DNA of 64,000 nt from Niallia sp. Man26. GTDB taxonomy: Bacteria; Bacillota; Bacilli; Bacillales; Cytobacillaceae. The translations under genes were made by a program, and so were the position numbers. Positions 1 through 12,604 of the stretch are shown in pieces (the stretch's first letter is position 1; every line of letters begins with the position of its first letter). A model generated the notes under the pieces. The model ran no database searches and was not told where the DNA came from. It worked only from the letters and a program-made list of their open reading frames with translations. Location: the NCBI RefSeq assembly GCF_022049065.2, contig NZ_CP095743.1:3115001-3179000 (forward strand), written 5' to 3'.

Positions 1-13
1 AATTAAATTAAAA

Positions 14-77
14 GCAAAAAAATAGAATATTGGCTCATGTGTCCCGCTGCTTTTAAAAGGACCTTGAGCCAATATTC
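14..77 (-). terminator. Terminator of yunB
   Basis: Thirteen-base arms GAATATTGGCTCA and TGAGCCAATATTC (25-37 and 65-77) are followed on the minus strand by a run of T. The hairpin overlaps the yunB stop codon. Confidence 0.75.
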
Positions 78-822
78 ATTCTTTATTATCTGCCGGTAAT
101 TCTACAGCAGGAATACTGCTCCCGCTTCCATTATAAAACTCAGGCACATCTCCTTCAAATCCTGCCATCGCAATTAATATATCTTGTTTGACAGTCGTCA
201 GCTCTGTTGCAAACGGGATAATAATTTGAATGTCTACCTTTAACTCCACGAATGCTTTTACTACAACATAATTAATGCCGACATTCTCTGTCTCTGTCTT
301 TAAATCTGATTTAACACTGCCGACAACATTAAATTTAATTGGTACATCAGGACCAAGATTTGCGAGCAGTGCATTATTTGTTGCTTGGCCGATCGGGACA
401 TTATAAACTATTCCTTCATCTCTTGCAGTTAAATCTTTATCTAATTTAATATCCGTTAACTCTGCTGCTGCAGGAATATCGCCCTTTTCCATCCTGTTTA
501 TGTTGTCCTGTACTAAGCTCGTAATTTCTTGTTGTTTTTTTACAACTTGTGCCGTATTGAATACAAAATTATTGCCATCTATCATTAAATTATTCTCTTC
601 TTCTCCTGTCTCGCTTTTAAGTGCATCATTAATCACCAAAGTTGCCAGCTTCTTTGTCTGTGACTGTGCATAATAGGCCAGCGTAGGCTTTAAGCCATTA
701 TTGATAATCCAGAGGCTCAATATGGTGGAGAAGATAAAAAACACTGCTGTAATTACAAGAGTCTGCTGAAAGGTCAACGGTTTTTTCCGAGTCATCCTTT
801 GACGAAAATAAAATTTCCGCAA
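76..822 (-). CDS. yunB: Sporulation protein YunB
   Basis: YunB-family protein, made in the mother cell during sporulation in B. subtilis; its biochemical role is unknown. It has one N-terminal membrane segment (roughly residues 22-42) and a long extracytoplasmic part. An upstream ATG at 843 has no ribosome site in front of it. Inside that extension GGAAGGAGGG (831-840) lies 8 nt before a TTG at 822, so I use TTG and 248 residues. The neighbours yunC and yunD follow B. subtilis order, but an HD-GYP gene is placed between yunB and yunC. Family call by length, topology and context. Confidence 0.82.
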   Translation of the reverse strand: MRKFYFRQRMTRKKPLTFQQTLVITAVFFIFSTILSLWIINNGLKPTLAYYAQSQTKKLATLVINDALKSETGEEENNLMIDGNNFVFNTAQVVKKQQEITSLVQDNINRMEKGDIPAAAELTDIKLDKDLTARDEGIVYNVPIGQATNNALLANLGPDVPIKFNVVGSVKSDLKTETENVGINYVVVKAFVELKVDIQIIIPFATELTTVKQDILIAMAGFEGDVPEFYNGSGSSIPAVELPADNKE

Positions 823-910
823 AAAAATATCCCTCCTTCCCATGCTAATGTATATGCAGAAAGAGGGACATGTAGAAGGCTAAACCACATGTGAATATTC
901 GATATTTTGC

Positions 911-1996
911 TTACCCTAAAGCCTCACAATCAATAATTGTAATTGCAAGGTTTTCCTTTAAATCAAGATCATATGGTTGTATTGCTGTTCCATTCTTTTC
1001 AATAACGCGGATGACAGGACGTTCATTAAATCCTTTGTTCTGCCTTGAAACAATGCCTTTTTCACCGCTGCTTAACATAACACTTACTCCATTTGGGTAA
1101 AGAATGATGGCATTGCGGAATGCTTCGACAATTTTCGCGTCAAAGAGTGTATCGATCCCTGTATACAGCACTTCCAACGCCTCATGCGGAAGCATTGCCT
1201 GTCTGTAAACACGATTGGAAGTTATCGCATCAAAAACATCTGCAACAGCAATGACCTTGCCGAACAGATGAATTTCTTCCCCTGTAATTCCTCTCGGATA
1301 GCCTGATCCATTCAGTCTTTCATGATGTTGATAAGCACAGTGCGCTACAATTAAAGGCATATTATGGACTTTCCTAAGCATATCAAATCCAGCATTTGCA
1401 TGCTTTTTAATTTCCGTAAATTCATCTAACGTCAGCTTTCCAGGTTTGAGCAAAATCTCCAATGGAATATCCATCTTGCCGACATCATGCAGAATCGCAC
1501 CAAGACCGAGAGTCTCGAGCTGCTTCCTTGGCAGCTTTAACTCCATTCCTAACGCTAAAGAATAAAGAGTGACATTCAAGCTATGTGAAAAAATATAATT
1601 GTCATACAAAAACACATCGCTCATAATAGAAAACAGTTCTTGATGTCCTTTTAGTTCCTCAAGGACTTTGTCAATAAGCTGCTTAAAAGCAGGAGCTGAT
1701 TTTTCCATGATGAAGGATTTTTCCTTACTGCTGGAACCCTTCAGTTCCTTAAAGCTTGTTTCAATTGTCTGCATTGCCTCTCTCTTTAACCGATCAGAGA
1801 TCGGAGCAACCGGATAGATATCATCGGTTAATTTATCATCTATATATAAATAAGCAACGCCTAACTGCACTAATCGATCTATTAATTGTTTATCAAGCCT
1901 CACGCCGTTGTTGACGAGAATATTTCCCTGTTCATTATGTATTGGTTTCGCTAATATTGCTCCTTCTGAAAGGTATTTTGTTCTTACTAATCTCAT
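911..1996 (-). CDS. HD-GYP domain phosphodiesterase (c-di-GMP type)
   Basis: Cytoplasmic protein of 361 residues. The first ~90 residues form an N-terminal region often seen before HD-GYP domains. The HD-GYP core follows, with HDVGK at 170-174, HHE at 224-226 and GSGYP at 230-234. These are the metal and substrate motifs of phosphodiesterases that hydrolyse cyclic di-GMP to pGpG or GMP. No transmembrane or receiver domain is seen. An SD (TAGGAGC) lies 9 nt before the ATG. It sits between yunB and yunC, a place where B. subtilis has no such gene. Activity on c-di-GMP rather than another cyclic dinucleotide is inferred from the intact signature. Confidence 0.88.
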   Translation of the reverse strand: MRLVRTKYLSEGAILAKPIHNEQGNILVNNGVRLDKQLIDRLVQLGVAYLYIDDKLTDDIYPVAPISDRLKREAMQTIETSFKELKGSSSKEKSFIMEKSAPAFKQLIDKVLEELKGHQELFSIMSDVFLYDNYIFSHSLNVTLYSLALGMELKLPRKQLETLGLGAILHDVGKMDIPLEILLKPGKLTLDEFTEIKKHANAGFDMLRKVHNMPLIVAHCAYQHHERLNGSGYPRGITGEEIHLFGKVIAVADVFDAITSNRVYRQAMLPHEALEVLYTGIDTLFDAKIVEAFRNAIILYPNGVSVMLSSGEKGIVSRQNKGFNERPVIRVIEKNGTAIQPYDLDLKENLAITIIDCEALG

Positions 1997-2120
1997 TCCA
2001 TACTAGCTCCTATTGTCAACTTGATATAAGAAAATATGTGCCATGATTACATAAAAGACATAAAAAGGAGGGAATGGTTTTCCCATCCTTTTAGATTTAA
2101 TAAAAAGCTTGCACAATCTG

Positions 2121-2423
2121 CTACACCATCTTTAGTAATGCTTCCTTACCTATCATACCCTTATGAATACCAAGGTTTTCTGCTTCATAAGTTATCGATT
2201 CCAGCGGGGCATCAAGCAGCTGCTCGATTGTCTTTACACCGACAGCCCTCCCGGCAATTACTTTTCGATCCTTTAATTTTTCATTTAATAAACCAACATC
2301 CAATGCTCCGCACATGATATACCCTTTATCATTTTTTACTACAAGCAGGTTTGTCTTGGGCAGCTGGACGCTTACTGCTATGAATGTCTGCTCCTCTATC
2401 ACAATAGGATAAACTTCCACCAT
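2121..2423 (-). CDS. yunC: YunC family protein (DUF1805)
   Basis: Small protein of 100 residues matching the DUF1805/YunC family in length and character, with a glycine-rich middle (KGYIMCGALDVG). Function is unknown; the family is typical of Bacilli and some archaea. An SD (AGAGGGGTGA) precedes the ATG. It lies upstream of yunD, as in B. subtilis. No signal peptide or membrane segment is visible. Confidence 0.85.
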   Translation of the reverse strand: MVEVYPIVIEEQTFIAVSVQLPKTNLLVVKNDKGYIMCGALDVGLLNEKLKDRKVIAGRAVGVKTIEQLLDAPLESITYEAENLGIHKGMIGKEALLKMV

Positions 2424-2505
2424 GACATGTCACCCCTCTCTTTTTCCTTATATACTATTCAGCGAAAGAAAGAGGCGTGTATTACAAGAAGTCCATTTTT
2501 AACAG

Positions 2506-3864
2506 CTAAACGGCCATTCTCTGCAAAGCTTCTGCCAAAATATTTCTCATAAACTCAGGCAAAAAATACTGTTTTTCTGGTGCGCGATATATAGATGGAA
2601 AGAAATCGCCGAATGTGAACATATCCGGTATTGCTACAATATATTCTGCTTTCGGGTCAAGTTCTTTGCCGCCTATCCAATAGGTAATAACTTCACCATT
2701 GGTTTTTGTCTGTACACCCCTTGAAATCATTTTGCCCATTAATGTTCCTCTAAACCCTAGTCCTTTTACATGAAGGGTTTCCCATGAAGGCTGCTTCATA
2801 TCTGTGAGTACTTCTTTCAATTCTGCTCCTGACAAAGTAACATTACAAGGATTGATAGGATGTGGACAGATGCTTAAAAGGTCAAAATAGCTGACCGGGC
2901 CCTTGTTTAGATCGTCAAGAATCAAACCTTCATTAAGGATAGCTATATCTGCATTACACCATGCAAGCACTGCCTCACATAAAAGGCCCGCTGTTTCCTG
3001 TTTCGTAAGCTGCTTAGACAGTGAGATCACTTCCTCAGAAAGTGCTTTTTTGCCTTCTAAATAAAGATTCTCAATATATTCCGCTTCGTTTTCTGCTGGA
3101 GGCAGCTTGCTTGTTTCATATACCTCTGCCTGTTTTGCCAGCACTTTTTTTGCATGAGGATCATATTTTATTTCAATATGTCCAGCAAATTGTCCATATT
3201 TACCAGCAGCTCCTAACAGGCTGTTATTAATGAGTTTTCCTTGATGAAAGATATGGTGTGTATGTGCTCCTAAAATTATATCAATTTCCGGATAGTTTTC
3301 AGCCATCTGCTCGTCATCATTAATTCCTAAATGCGACAAGACGATAATGATGTCTGTTTTATCTTTTAACAAACCCAGCTGTTCCTCTAAAGCCTGAAAA
3401 GGAAGTGTCAGCTTCCAGTCAAGCAATTCATATAAAGTGTGAAAATAGGCAGTCAAACCAATAACACCGATGCGTGTCCCTTTATTCGTTTCATATATCT
3501 TATGTGGGATGCACCAATCTGGCCTACTCCCATTTTTATGAAAGAGATTGGCTACAATCACATCGTAGGAAGCATCTTGATAAAGTTGATCTAGTGCATG
3601 ATAGGGCAGTGTGATTCCTTCATTATTACCGATTGTTACTGCATCGAACTGTTCTATCTCCAGCAGTGTAGCATTCGCTTTTCCTTGTGTTGCCTCAGTG
3701 TATGGATGAGATAAATCTAAATGGTCACCAATATCAAATAAGAAAACAGAATCGCCTGCTTCAGTATGCCAGTTTTTTCTTTTTTGGAAAAGCTCCTTGA
3801 TTCTAGGCCAGTTCTCAAAATGACTGTGCAAATCATTAGTATGATATATATGGATATTTTCCAT
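2506..3864 (-). CDS. yunD: YunD-type metallophosphoesterase / 5'-nucleotidase
   Basis: Protein of 452 residues. It has an N-terminal calcineurin-like metallophosphoesterase domain and a C-terminal 5'-nucleotidase domain. Metal motifs are D11-x-H13, GDH (46-48), a later SHLG and GAHTHH. The position that reads GNHE in classical 5'-nucleotidases reads GNNEG here (79-83), so the usual catalytic histidine is asparagine. There is no signal peptide, so it probably acts in the cytoplasm, unlike the secreted YhcR-like protein elsewhere in the window. The SD is weak. I recall the same GNNEG in YunD proteins but cannot confirm it here. Confidence 0.83.
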   Translation of the reverse strand: MENIHIYHTNDLHSHFENWPRIKELFQKRKNWHTEAGDSVFLFDIGDHLDLSHPYTEATQGKANATLLEIEQFDAVTIGNNEGITLPYHALDQLYQDASYDVIVANLFHKNGSRPDWCIPHKIYETNKGTRIGVIGLTAYFHTLYELLDWKLTLPFQALEEQLGLLKDKTDIIIVLSHLGINDDEQMAENYPEIDIILGAHTHHIFHQGKLINNSLLGAAGKYGQFAGHIEIKYDPHAKKVLAKQAEVYETSKLPPAENEAEYIENLYLEGKKALSEEVISLSKQLTKQETAGLLCEAVLAWCNADIAILNEGLILDDLNKGPVSYFDLLSICPHPINPCNVTLSGAELKEVLTDMKQPSWETLHVKGLGFRGTLMGKMISRGVQTKTNGEVITYWIGGKELDPKAEYIVAIPDMFTFGDFFPSIYRAPEKQYFLPEFMRNILAEALQRMAV

Positions 3865-3908
3865 TGTTTCGCCTGCCTATCGTATTAAAAGATTCTAGAA
3901 CTAAGATG

Positions 3909-4754
3909 TTAAAACAAATCCAGTTGTCTAGGTGCAAGATTTCTATATTCAATGCCAAGTATTTTCATTAACTGCAGTGCATTGTCTGCAGCATCCCCGC
4001 CAGAATTATTGTTGAAAAGAACATAAACATGTTCACATTGCTTCTGTAATCGTTTAATATTCTCTGCCCATTCCTCTAATTCCTTCTGATTATATCTGTA
4101 AAGATACCGAACCTCTCTCCAGTTTGGATTGTTTTTTTGTGCCCAGCCGTAGTAGTTCCTGCCATGGAAACGGATAAGCACCTTATCGGTTCGGACAGTT
4201 TCTAGGATAGCAGGAATGGATCCTGGCATTACCTGGGGTTCATCACAGATGCTATGAATCCAATTTTCTTCCTGCATAAAGGCAAGTGTTTGCTCTCTAA
4301 ATTTCTCATCAAACCATGATTGATGTCGAAATTCTAGTGCACAAGGAATGTCCTTCATCTTCGCTTTGCATACCCTTAAATAATCCACATGCGCCTTTGT
4401 GCAGTCAAACCATGGAGGAAATTGGAAAAGCACCATACTCAGCTTATTATTTTCAATATATGGTGAAATAGATTCAATAAACGCATCAAACATTTCTTCC
4501 TTCGTTGCAAATGGAAGCTCTCCTCTTTGATGGCCAGTCATGCCCTGATATGCCTTTACAATAAATTGAAAAGCCTCTGGTGTTGTAGCTGTCCATCTTT
4601 GCGCATTCTTTATTGGCTGTATAGCATAAAAAGAAGAGTCTACTTCAACTGTCGGGAAATAGCTTGCATATTCCTGCAGTTTATTTCGCGGAGAAACATG
4701 GGAGCCATACAAAGAATCATGGTCGCCCCATCCAGTTAAACCAATCTGAATCAA
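3909..4754 (-). CDS. yunF: DUF72 family protein (YunF-like)
   Basis: Protein of 281 residues with the DUF72 (YecE/YunF) TIM-barrel pattern: N-terminal IQIGLTGWGDHDSLY, a central ALEFRHQSWFD segment, and a late RFHGRNYYGW region. Biochemical function is unknown. The start is a TTG at 4754 behind AGAGGTGG. It ends the yun-type cluster before the suf operon; yunE of B. subtilis is not present. Soluble, with no membrane segments seen. Confidence 0.82.
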   Translation of the reverse strand: MIQIGLTGWGDHDSLYGSHVSPRNKLQEYASYFPTVEVDSSFYAIQPIKNAQRWTATTPEAFQFIVKAYQGMTGHQRGELPFATKEEMFDAFIESISPYIENNKLSMVLFQFPPWFDCTKAHVDYLRVCKAKMKDIPCALEFRHQSWFDEKFREQTLAFMQEENWIHSICDEPQVMPGSIPAILETVRTDKVLIRFHGRNYYGWAQKNNPNWREVRYLYRYNQKELEEWAENIKRLQKQCEHVYVLFNNNSGGDAADNALQLMKILGIEYRNLAPRQLDLF

Positions 4755-4895
4755 ATGACCACCTCTACTAACATTATGTACGAAAACGGTAAAAGTTCCT
4801 AGAGCTAATGACCTATTTACCGCTTTTAATTTTCTGTTTATACAGGTTTCTAATATTATTATCTTAACATACCCAATCGTAACTTTGCTTTTTAT

Positions 4896-4933
4896 AAAAA
4901 AAATTCGTATCTAAACTAGATACGAATTTTTTT
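4896..4933 (-). terminator. Terminator of the suf operon
   Basis: Arms AATTCGTATCTA and TAGATACGAATT around a 3-nt loop, just after the sufB stop, with T-runs on both strands. Confidence 0.85.
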
Positions 4934-4936
4934 ACA

Positions 4937-6334
4937 TTAACCGATGGAGCCTTCCATTTCAAACTTGATTAGGCGGTTCATCTCAACGGCATATTCCATT
5001 GGTAGCTCTTTAGTGAATGGCTCAATGAAGCCCATTACGATCATTTCAGTAGCTTCCTCTTCTGAGATACCTCTGCTCATCAAGTAGAATAACTGCTCTT
5101 CTGAAACTTTAGAAACCTTCGCTTCATGCTCAAGTGAAATATTATCATTTAATATTTCATTGTAAGGGATAGTATCTGATGTAGATTTATTATCCATTAT
5201 TAATGTGTCACACTCGATATTAGCACGTGCTCCGTCTGCTTTACGGCCAAAGTGTACAATACCGCGGTATGTTACTTTTCCGCCTTGTTTCGAAATAGAT
5301 TTTGAAACAATTGTTGACGAAGTGTTTGGTGCTAAGTGAATCATTTTTGCACCAGCATCTTGGTGCTGACCTTTACCTGCAAGTGCGATAGACAATGTCA
5401 TTCCTCTTGCTCCTTCACCTTTCAAGATGACAGCAGGATATTTCATTGTCAATTTACTTCCGATGTTACCGTCAATCCATTCCATTGTAGCATTTGCATC
5501 ACATACAGCTCTTTTTGTAACAAGGTTGTATACGTTGTTTGCCCAGTTTTGGATTGTAGTATAACGGCAATAAGCATCTTTTTTGATGATTATTTCTACT
5601 ACTGCACTGTGAAGAGAGTTTGTTGTATATACAGGAGCTGTACAGCCCTCTACATAATGAACATGTGCCCCTTCATCAACGATGATCAATGTTCTTTCGA
5701 ATTGACCCATATTTTCTGAGTTAATACGGAAATACGCTTGCAGCGGCGTATCTACTTTGATTCCTTTTGGTACATAGATGAAGGAACCACCAGACCATAC
5801 AGCTGAATTCAATGCAGCAAACTTATTGTCAGTTGGAGGAATTACAGTTGCCCAGTGCTCACGGAAGATATCTTCATTTTCTTTCAATGCTGAGTCTGTA
5901 TCCTTAAAGACAATTCCCATATTCTCCAAGTCTTCTTGCATGTTGTGGTAAACAACTTCAGATTCATACTGAGCAGAAACACCTGCAAGATATTTCTGTT
6001 CCGCTTCTGGAATACCAAGCTTATCGAAAGTTTGCTTGATTTCTTCTGGAACTTCATCCCAGGAACGTTCTGTCTTTTCAGATGGTTTTACGTAATAAGT
6101 GATTTCATCAAAATTCAATGAAGCCAAATCTCCGCCCCATTGAGGCATTGGCATATTGTAGAAATGCTCTAGAGACTTCAAGCGGAAGTCAAGCATCCAC
6201 TGCGGCTCTTCCTTCATTTTTGAAATTTCTTCAACGATTTCTTTCGTTAATCCACGCTTAGAACGAAAGATGGAAACGTCTTTGTCTGAAAATCCATATT
6301 TATAATCCCCAATATCGGGTGCTTTTTTTGCCAT
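4937..6334 (-). CDS. sufB: Fe-S cluster assembly scaffold SufB
   Basis: SufB forms the SufBCD scaffold on which Fe-S clusters are built from sulfur delivered by SufS/SufU. The SufB/SufD beta-helix core is present, with family segments such as [20 protein letters not shown] start at the ATG at 6334 (protein begins [11 protein letters not shown]) because GGAGG lies 8 nt upstream; an in-frame ATG five codons earlier lacks this. This gives 465 residues, the family length. It is the last gene of the operon sufC-sufD-sufS-sufU-sufB and ends at a strong terminator. Confidence 0.96.
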   Translation of the reverse strand: MAKKAPDIGDYKYGFSDKDVSIFRSKRGLTKEIVEEISKMKEEPQWMLDFRLKSLEHFYNMPMPQWGGDLASLNFDEITYYVKPSEKTERSWDEVPEEIKQTFDKLGIPEAEQKYLAGVSAQYESEVVYHNMQEDLENMGIVFKDTDSALKENEDIFREHWATVIPPTDNKFAALNSAVWSGGSFIYVPKGIKVDTPLQAYFRINSENMGQFERTLIIVDEGAHVHYVEGCTAPVYTTNSLHSAVVEIIIKKDAYCRYTTIQNWANNVYNLVTKRAVCDANATMEWIDGNIGSKLTMKYPAVILKGEGARGMTLSIALAGKGQHQDAGAKMIHLAPNTSSTIVSKSISKQGGKVTYRGIVHFGRKADGARANIECDTLIMDNKSTSDTIPYNEILNDNISLEHEAKVSKVSEEQLFYLMSRGISEEEATEMIVMGFIEPFTKELPMEYAVEMNRLIKFEMEGSIG

Positions 6335-6388
6335 TTCGTTTTCCTCCATTCTAATGCAACTCCTAAGATGGGACTAAAAAGACTGCAA

Positions 6389-9349
<2,961 letters not shown>

Positions 9350-9368
9350 GGTCGGGTCCTCCTAACTA

Positions 9369-10154
9369 TTACGCTTCTTGTTCAACTGTTTCGTCTTCAA
9401 TGCCAAGCTCTTGCTTAATCCAATCGTAACCTTCTGCTTCAAGGCGTGCAGCTAGTTCAGGTCCGCCAGACTTAACGATGCGGCCTTGCATCATAACATG
9501 GACAAAATCAGGTGTAATGTAGTTCAATAATCTTTGGTAATGCGTAATAATTAAGCAACCGAAGTCTTCGCCGCGCATTTGGTTGATACCTTTAGAAACG
9601 ACTTTCAATGCATCGATATCCAAACCAGAATCGATTTCATCCAAGATTGCAATTTTCGGCTCAAGCATCATCAATTGAAGAATCTCATTACGTTTCTTTT
9701 CACCGCCAGAGAAACCTTCATTCAAATATCTTTGTGCCATATCTTGATCCATTTCCAAGAATTCCATATTGCTGTCCATTTTACGGATGAATTTCATCAA
9801 TGAAATTTCGTTTCCTTCTCCTAATCTGCTGTTTAGGGCAGAACGCAAGAAGTCAGCATTTGTGACACCGCTGATTTCACTTGGGTATTGCATTGCCAAG
9901 AAAAGGCCAGCACGGGCGCGTTCGTCTACTTCCATTTCCAATACATCTTCGTCATCAAGCTGAACACTTCCGCTTGTTACTTCATACTTAGGATGTCCCA
10001 TGATTGCAGAAGAAAGAGTTGATTTACCTGTACCATTTGGTCCCATGATTGCATGGATTTCTCCGCCTTTAACCTCAAGGTTTAAACCCTTGATAATTTC
10101 TTTCTCATCAATTGCTACATGTAAGTCATTAATTACTAATTTAGATTGACCCAT
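9369..10154 (-). CDS. sufC: Fe-S assembly ATPase SufC
   Basis: ABC-type ATPase of the SufBCD scaffold. Walker A GPNGTGKST at residues 38-46, the SufC-type signature FSGGEKKRNE, and Walker B AILDEIDSGLD. Length 261 residues. First gene of the operon; about 360 bp of non-coding DNA upstream should hold the promoter. No transmembrane partner is needed in this family. Confidence 0.96.
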   Translation of the reverse strand: MGQSKLVINDLHVAIDEKEIIKGLNLEVKGGEIHAIMGPNGTGKSTLSSAIMGHPKYEVTSGSVQLDDEDVLEMEVDERARAGLFLAMQYPSEISGVTNADFLRSALNSRLGEGNEISLMKFIRKMDSNMEFLEMDQDMAQRYLNEGFSGGEKKRNEILQLMMLEPKIAILDEIDSGLDIDALKVVSKGINQMRGEDFGCLIITHYQRLLNYITPDFVHVMMQGRIVKSGGPELAARLEAEGYDWIKQELGIEDETVEQEA

Positions 10155-10433
10155 TATTTAATACCTCCACAGTAAAAGAAGTTTTGTTCACAAAATTGTC
10201 GAAACTTCATTATCAATTTATTATCATTCTAATCTTATAACAAATAAAATCTAATGGCAACCTTTGTAGCCCCAAACTTATTTGTTCATTACACATAATA
10301 ATACCAAATATTATGTATTTTTTAAAATATGGCGATTTTTTCATTTTGCTGTAGTACACTAGAGGGAATTATTGTAATTTTTTCACTGTCAAACTTGAGT
10401 AGTAAAAACAATTTCCTTCCTTATTATATATTC
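10155..10433. other. Non-coding region upstream of sufC
   Basis: AT-rich DNA between sufC and the yurZ terminator. It should hold the suf promoter on the minus strand. Two GATAAT-like half sites (about 10206-10224) are direct rather than inverted repeats and do not make a Fur box. No open frame of coding character is seen. Confidence 0.5.
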
Positions 10434-10513
10434 CAAAAAAACACATCATGAAGAAGGAGCCGGAAGACGCTTAACGCTAACCCCCGGCTCCTTACTTCCT
10501 GCGTATCTTCATG
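10434..10513 (-). terminator. Terminator of yurZ with extended outer stem
   Basis: Inner arms AAGGAGCCGG and CCGGCTCCTT (10454-10463, 10484-10493) with outer arms CATGAAG and CTTCATG (10447-10453, 10507-10513). On the minus strand a run of seven T follows after a short gap. Confidence 0.8.
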
Positions 10514-10514
10514 C

Positions 10515-10880
10515 TTATTGCTGGATTGATGTAAATTCTGCCATTGCTTCTTGCACCAATGTAACAGCCTGACTCATAACAGCTCCGCCTCCGAAAGCAG
10601 CAGTGACACCAATTGCTTCGAGGATTTCTGCTTCTGTAGCGCCTTGGTCGATGCAGCCTTTTACGTGATAGATAATGCAGTATTCATCTTGAGAATACAA
10701 GCTAATTCCTAATGCGATAAGCTGCTTTTCCTTTTGCGATAAATGTCCTTCTTGGAAGCATTTCTCCGTATATGCATTAAATAATTCAGCAAGCTCAGGC
10801 ATTTTTTTCGTAAATGTTCCTAATCCTTCTTTATAGTGGTGAATTGCATTTCCTATTGAACCATGTGTTTGCATATCCAT
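10515..10880 (-). CDS. yurZ: Carboxymuconolactone decarboxylase-family protein (YurZ-like)
   Basis: Small AhpD/CMD-fold protein of 121 residues. The family's central region is visible (ALGISLYSQDEYCIIYHVKG), with the usual active-site CxxC reduced to a single cysteine followed by xxYH. Many such proteins act as alkylhydroperoxidases or are uncharacterised. Position between sufC and metQ is the same as yurZ in B. subtilis. GGAGG lies 9 nt before the ATG at 10880; a TTG one codon upstream is also possible. Confidence 0.82.
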   Translation of the reverse strand: MDMQTHGSIGNAIHHYKEGLGTFTKKMPELAELFNAYTEKCFQEGHLSQKEKQLIALGISLYSQDEYCIIYHVKGCIDQGATEAEILEAIGVTAAFGGGAVMSQAVTLVQEAMAEFTSIQQ

Positions 10881-10978
10881 CAATCATAGCCTCCATTTTT
10901 CAAAAGTTAGCACTAAATTGCAATGTGAATCGCAAACTTAGTATTGATAAATGAAGTAATTCTTATTCCTTAAAATAA

Positions 10979-11009
10979 AGAAACGCTCTTTAGAGATAAG
11001 AGCGTTTCT
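10979..11009 (-). terminator. Terminator of metNPQ
   Basis: Arms AGAAACGCTCTT and AAGAGCGTTTCT around a 7-nt loop, 5 nt after the metQ stop codon. Confidence 0.82.
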
Positions 11010-11014
11010 GCGTA

Positions 11015-11851
11015 TTATTCAGATACAGGGATAACTGCACCTTTATATTCTTCGTTGATGAAATCTTGAATTTCTTTAGATTGTAATACTTCAACAAGTG
11101 TTTTAATTTCTTCTTTATTTTCGTCTTCTTTGCGAACTGTGATGATGTTTGCATATGGAGACTCGCTGCCTTCAATTTCAATGGAATCTTCAACTGGGTT
11201 TAGGCCAGTGTCCAATGCATAGTTAGCATTGATTACAACAGCGTCACCTTCGTTGTTGTTGAAGATTTGCGGCAACAATGATGGCTCATAATCAGGTTTG
11301 AATTTAATATTTTTTGGGTTTTCTGCAATATCGTCAACCGTTGCGCTTACTTTATCTACGCCATCTTTAAGCTTGATTAAACCGCCTTTTTCCAATAGTG
11401 AAAGCACACGGCCTTGTTCTGCCACAGAGTTAGAGAAAATTACTGTTCCGCCATCTGGAAGTTCATCTAAGCTTTTGTATTTTTTAGAGTAAACAGCCAT
11501 AGGTTCAATGTGGATTGCTCCAGCGCTGACAAAGTCATAGCCGTTTTCTTTAATTTGATTTTCAAGGTAAGGAATATGCTGGAAATAGTTTGCATCTAAT
11601 TCTTTAGATTCTAAAGCTTTGTTTGGCAAGATATAGTCTTGGAATACTTCAATTTTTAAGTCAATACCTTTGTCAGCCAGGATTGGTTTTGCTTTTTCCA
11701 AAATTTCAGCATGCGGAACGTTTGAAGCTCCAACTACTAATTCTTTTTTATCGTCGCTGCCTGATGATGAATCTTCATCTTTAGATGAACCGCAAGCCGC
11801 TAAAGCCAACACTAAAGCTAGTGCAAATAGTAATGATAATAATTTCTTCAT
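11015..11851 (-). CDS. metQ: Methionine-binding lipoprotein MetQ
   Basis: Substrate-binding lipoprotein of the methionine ABC importer, tethered to the outer face of the membrane. Signal peptide with lipobox LAAC (Cys20), then a low-complexity Ser/Asp/Lys linker and the NlpA/MetQ domain, 278 residues in all. It is the last gene of metN-metP-metQ, with an 87-bp gap after metP, and ends at a strong terminator. Control is expected through the S-box leader upstream of metN. Confidence 0.95.
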   Translation of the reverse strand: MKKLLSLLFALALVLALAACGSSKDEDSSSGSDDKKELVVGASNVPHAEILEKAKPILADKGIDLKIEVFQDYILPNKALESKELDANYFQHIPYLENQIKENGYDFVSAGAIHIEPMAVYSKKYKSLDELPDGGTVIFSNSVAEQGRVLSLLEKGGLIKLKDGVDKVSATVDDIAENPKNIKFKPDYEPSLLPQIFNNNEGDAVVINANYALDTGLNPVEDSIEIEGSESPYANIITVRKEDENKEEIKTLVEVLQSKEIQDFINEEYKGAVIPVSE

Positions 11852-11938
11852 GCGTTTTACCCCTCTTTTTGTTTTTTTATTTATCTTGCATGATTTCCGC
11901 CCACATATACAGCAGGAAAGAAAATCAAGAAAATAACA

Positions 11939-12604
11939 TTATCTTTTATCAATTTTCGATGTGATTATGTCACCAATAAATTGGATGACGAACACGATAA
12001 TCAAGATGATAATTGTCGCAATCAAAGTTACATCAGATCTGCTTCGCTGGAACCCTTCCAGATAAGCAAGATTTCCTAATCCGCCTGCACCGATAACACC
12101 TGCCATTGCAGTAGAACCAACAAGGGCAATGGCCGTTACAGTAATCCCGGAAACTAATGCTGGCAATGATTCTGGGATTAAGACCTTTGCGATAATTGTC
12201 ATCGGTTTTGCTCCCATAGCCTTAGCTGCTTCAATTACACCCTTGTCCACTTCTCTCAAACCAATTTCAACAAGTCTTGCATAGAATGGTGCTGCGCCGA
12301 TAATCAATGCTGGCAGGGCAGCATCTGCTCCTATCATGCTGCCGACTAGCAGCTTAGTGAATGGAATAAGCAAAACGATTAAAATGATGAACGGAATAGA
12401 GCGAAAAATATTAACGATAGCACTGATGATTTTATTGATGACCACATTGCTCCACATATTCCCTTTCGCTGTCAAAAACAATGTAATCCCTAAAACTAAC
12501 CCTAATACAAATGTGATAACGATTGAGTATCCAGTCATGTAGAGCGTTTCTACTGTTGCTGTCCACATTTTCTCCCAATCTACATTCGGAAATAATTGTG
12601 TCAT
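11939..12604 (-). CDS. metP: Methionine ABC transporter permease MetP (MetI)
   Basis: Permease of 221 residues with about five membrane helices and the binding-protein-dependent transport EAA loop (EAAKAMGAKPMTII). It carries methionine across the membrane with MetN and MetQ. The ATG overlaps the metN stop by four bases (ATGA), so translation is coupled. Confidence 0.95.
   Translation of the reverse strand: MTQLFPNVDWEKMWTATVETLYMTGYSIVITFVLGLVLGITLFLTAKGNMWSNVVINKIISAIVNIFRSIPFIILIVLLIPFTKLLVGSMIGADAALPALIIGAAPFYARLVEIGLREVDKGVIEAAKAMGAKPMTIIAKVLIPESLPALVSGITVTAIALVGSTAMAGVIGAGGLGNLAYLEGFQRSRSDVTLIATIIILIIVFVIQFIGDIITSKIDKR

Noticed and set aside
5336..5719. 127-codon plus-strand frame
   Set aside because: Lies entirely antisense within sufB and is Cys/Phe/Ser-rich without family features.
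10206..10224. GATAAT-like half sites upstream of sufC as a Fur box
   Set aside because: They are direct, not inverted, repeats and lack the 7-1-7 symmetry seen at 21934.
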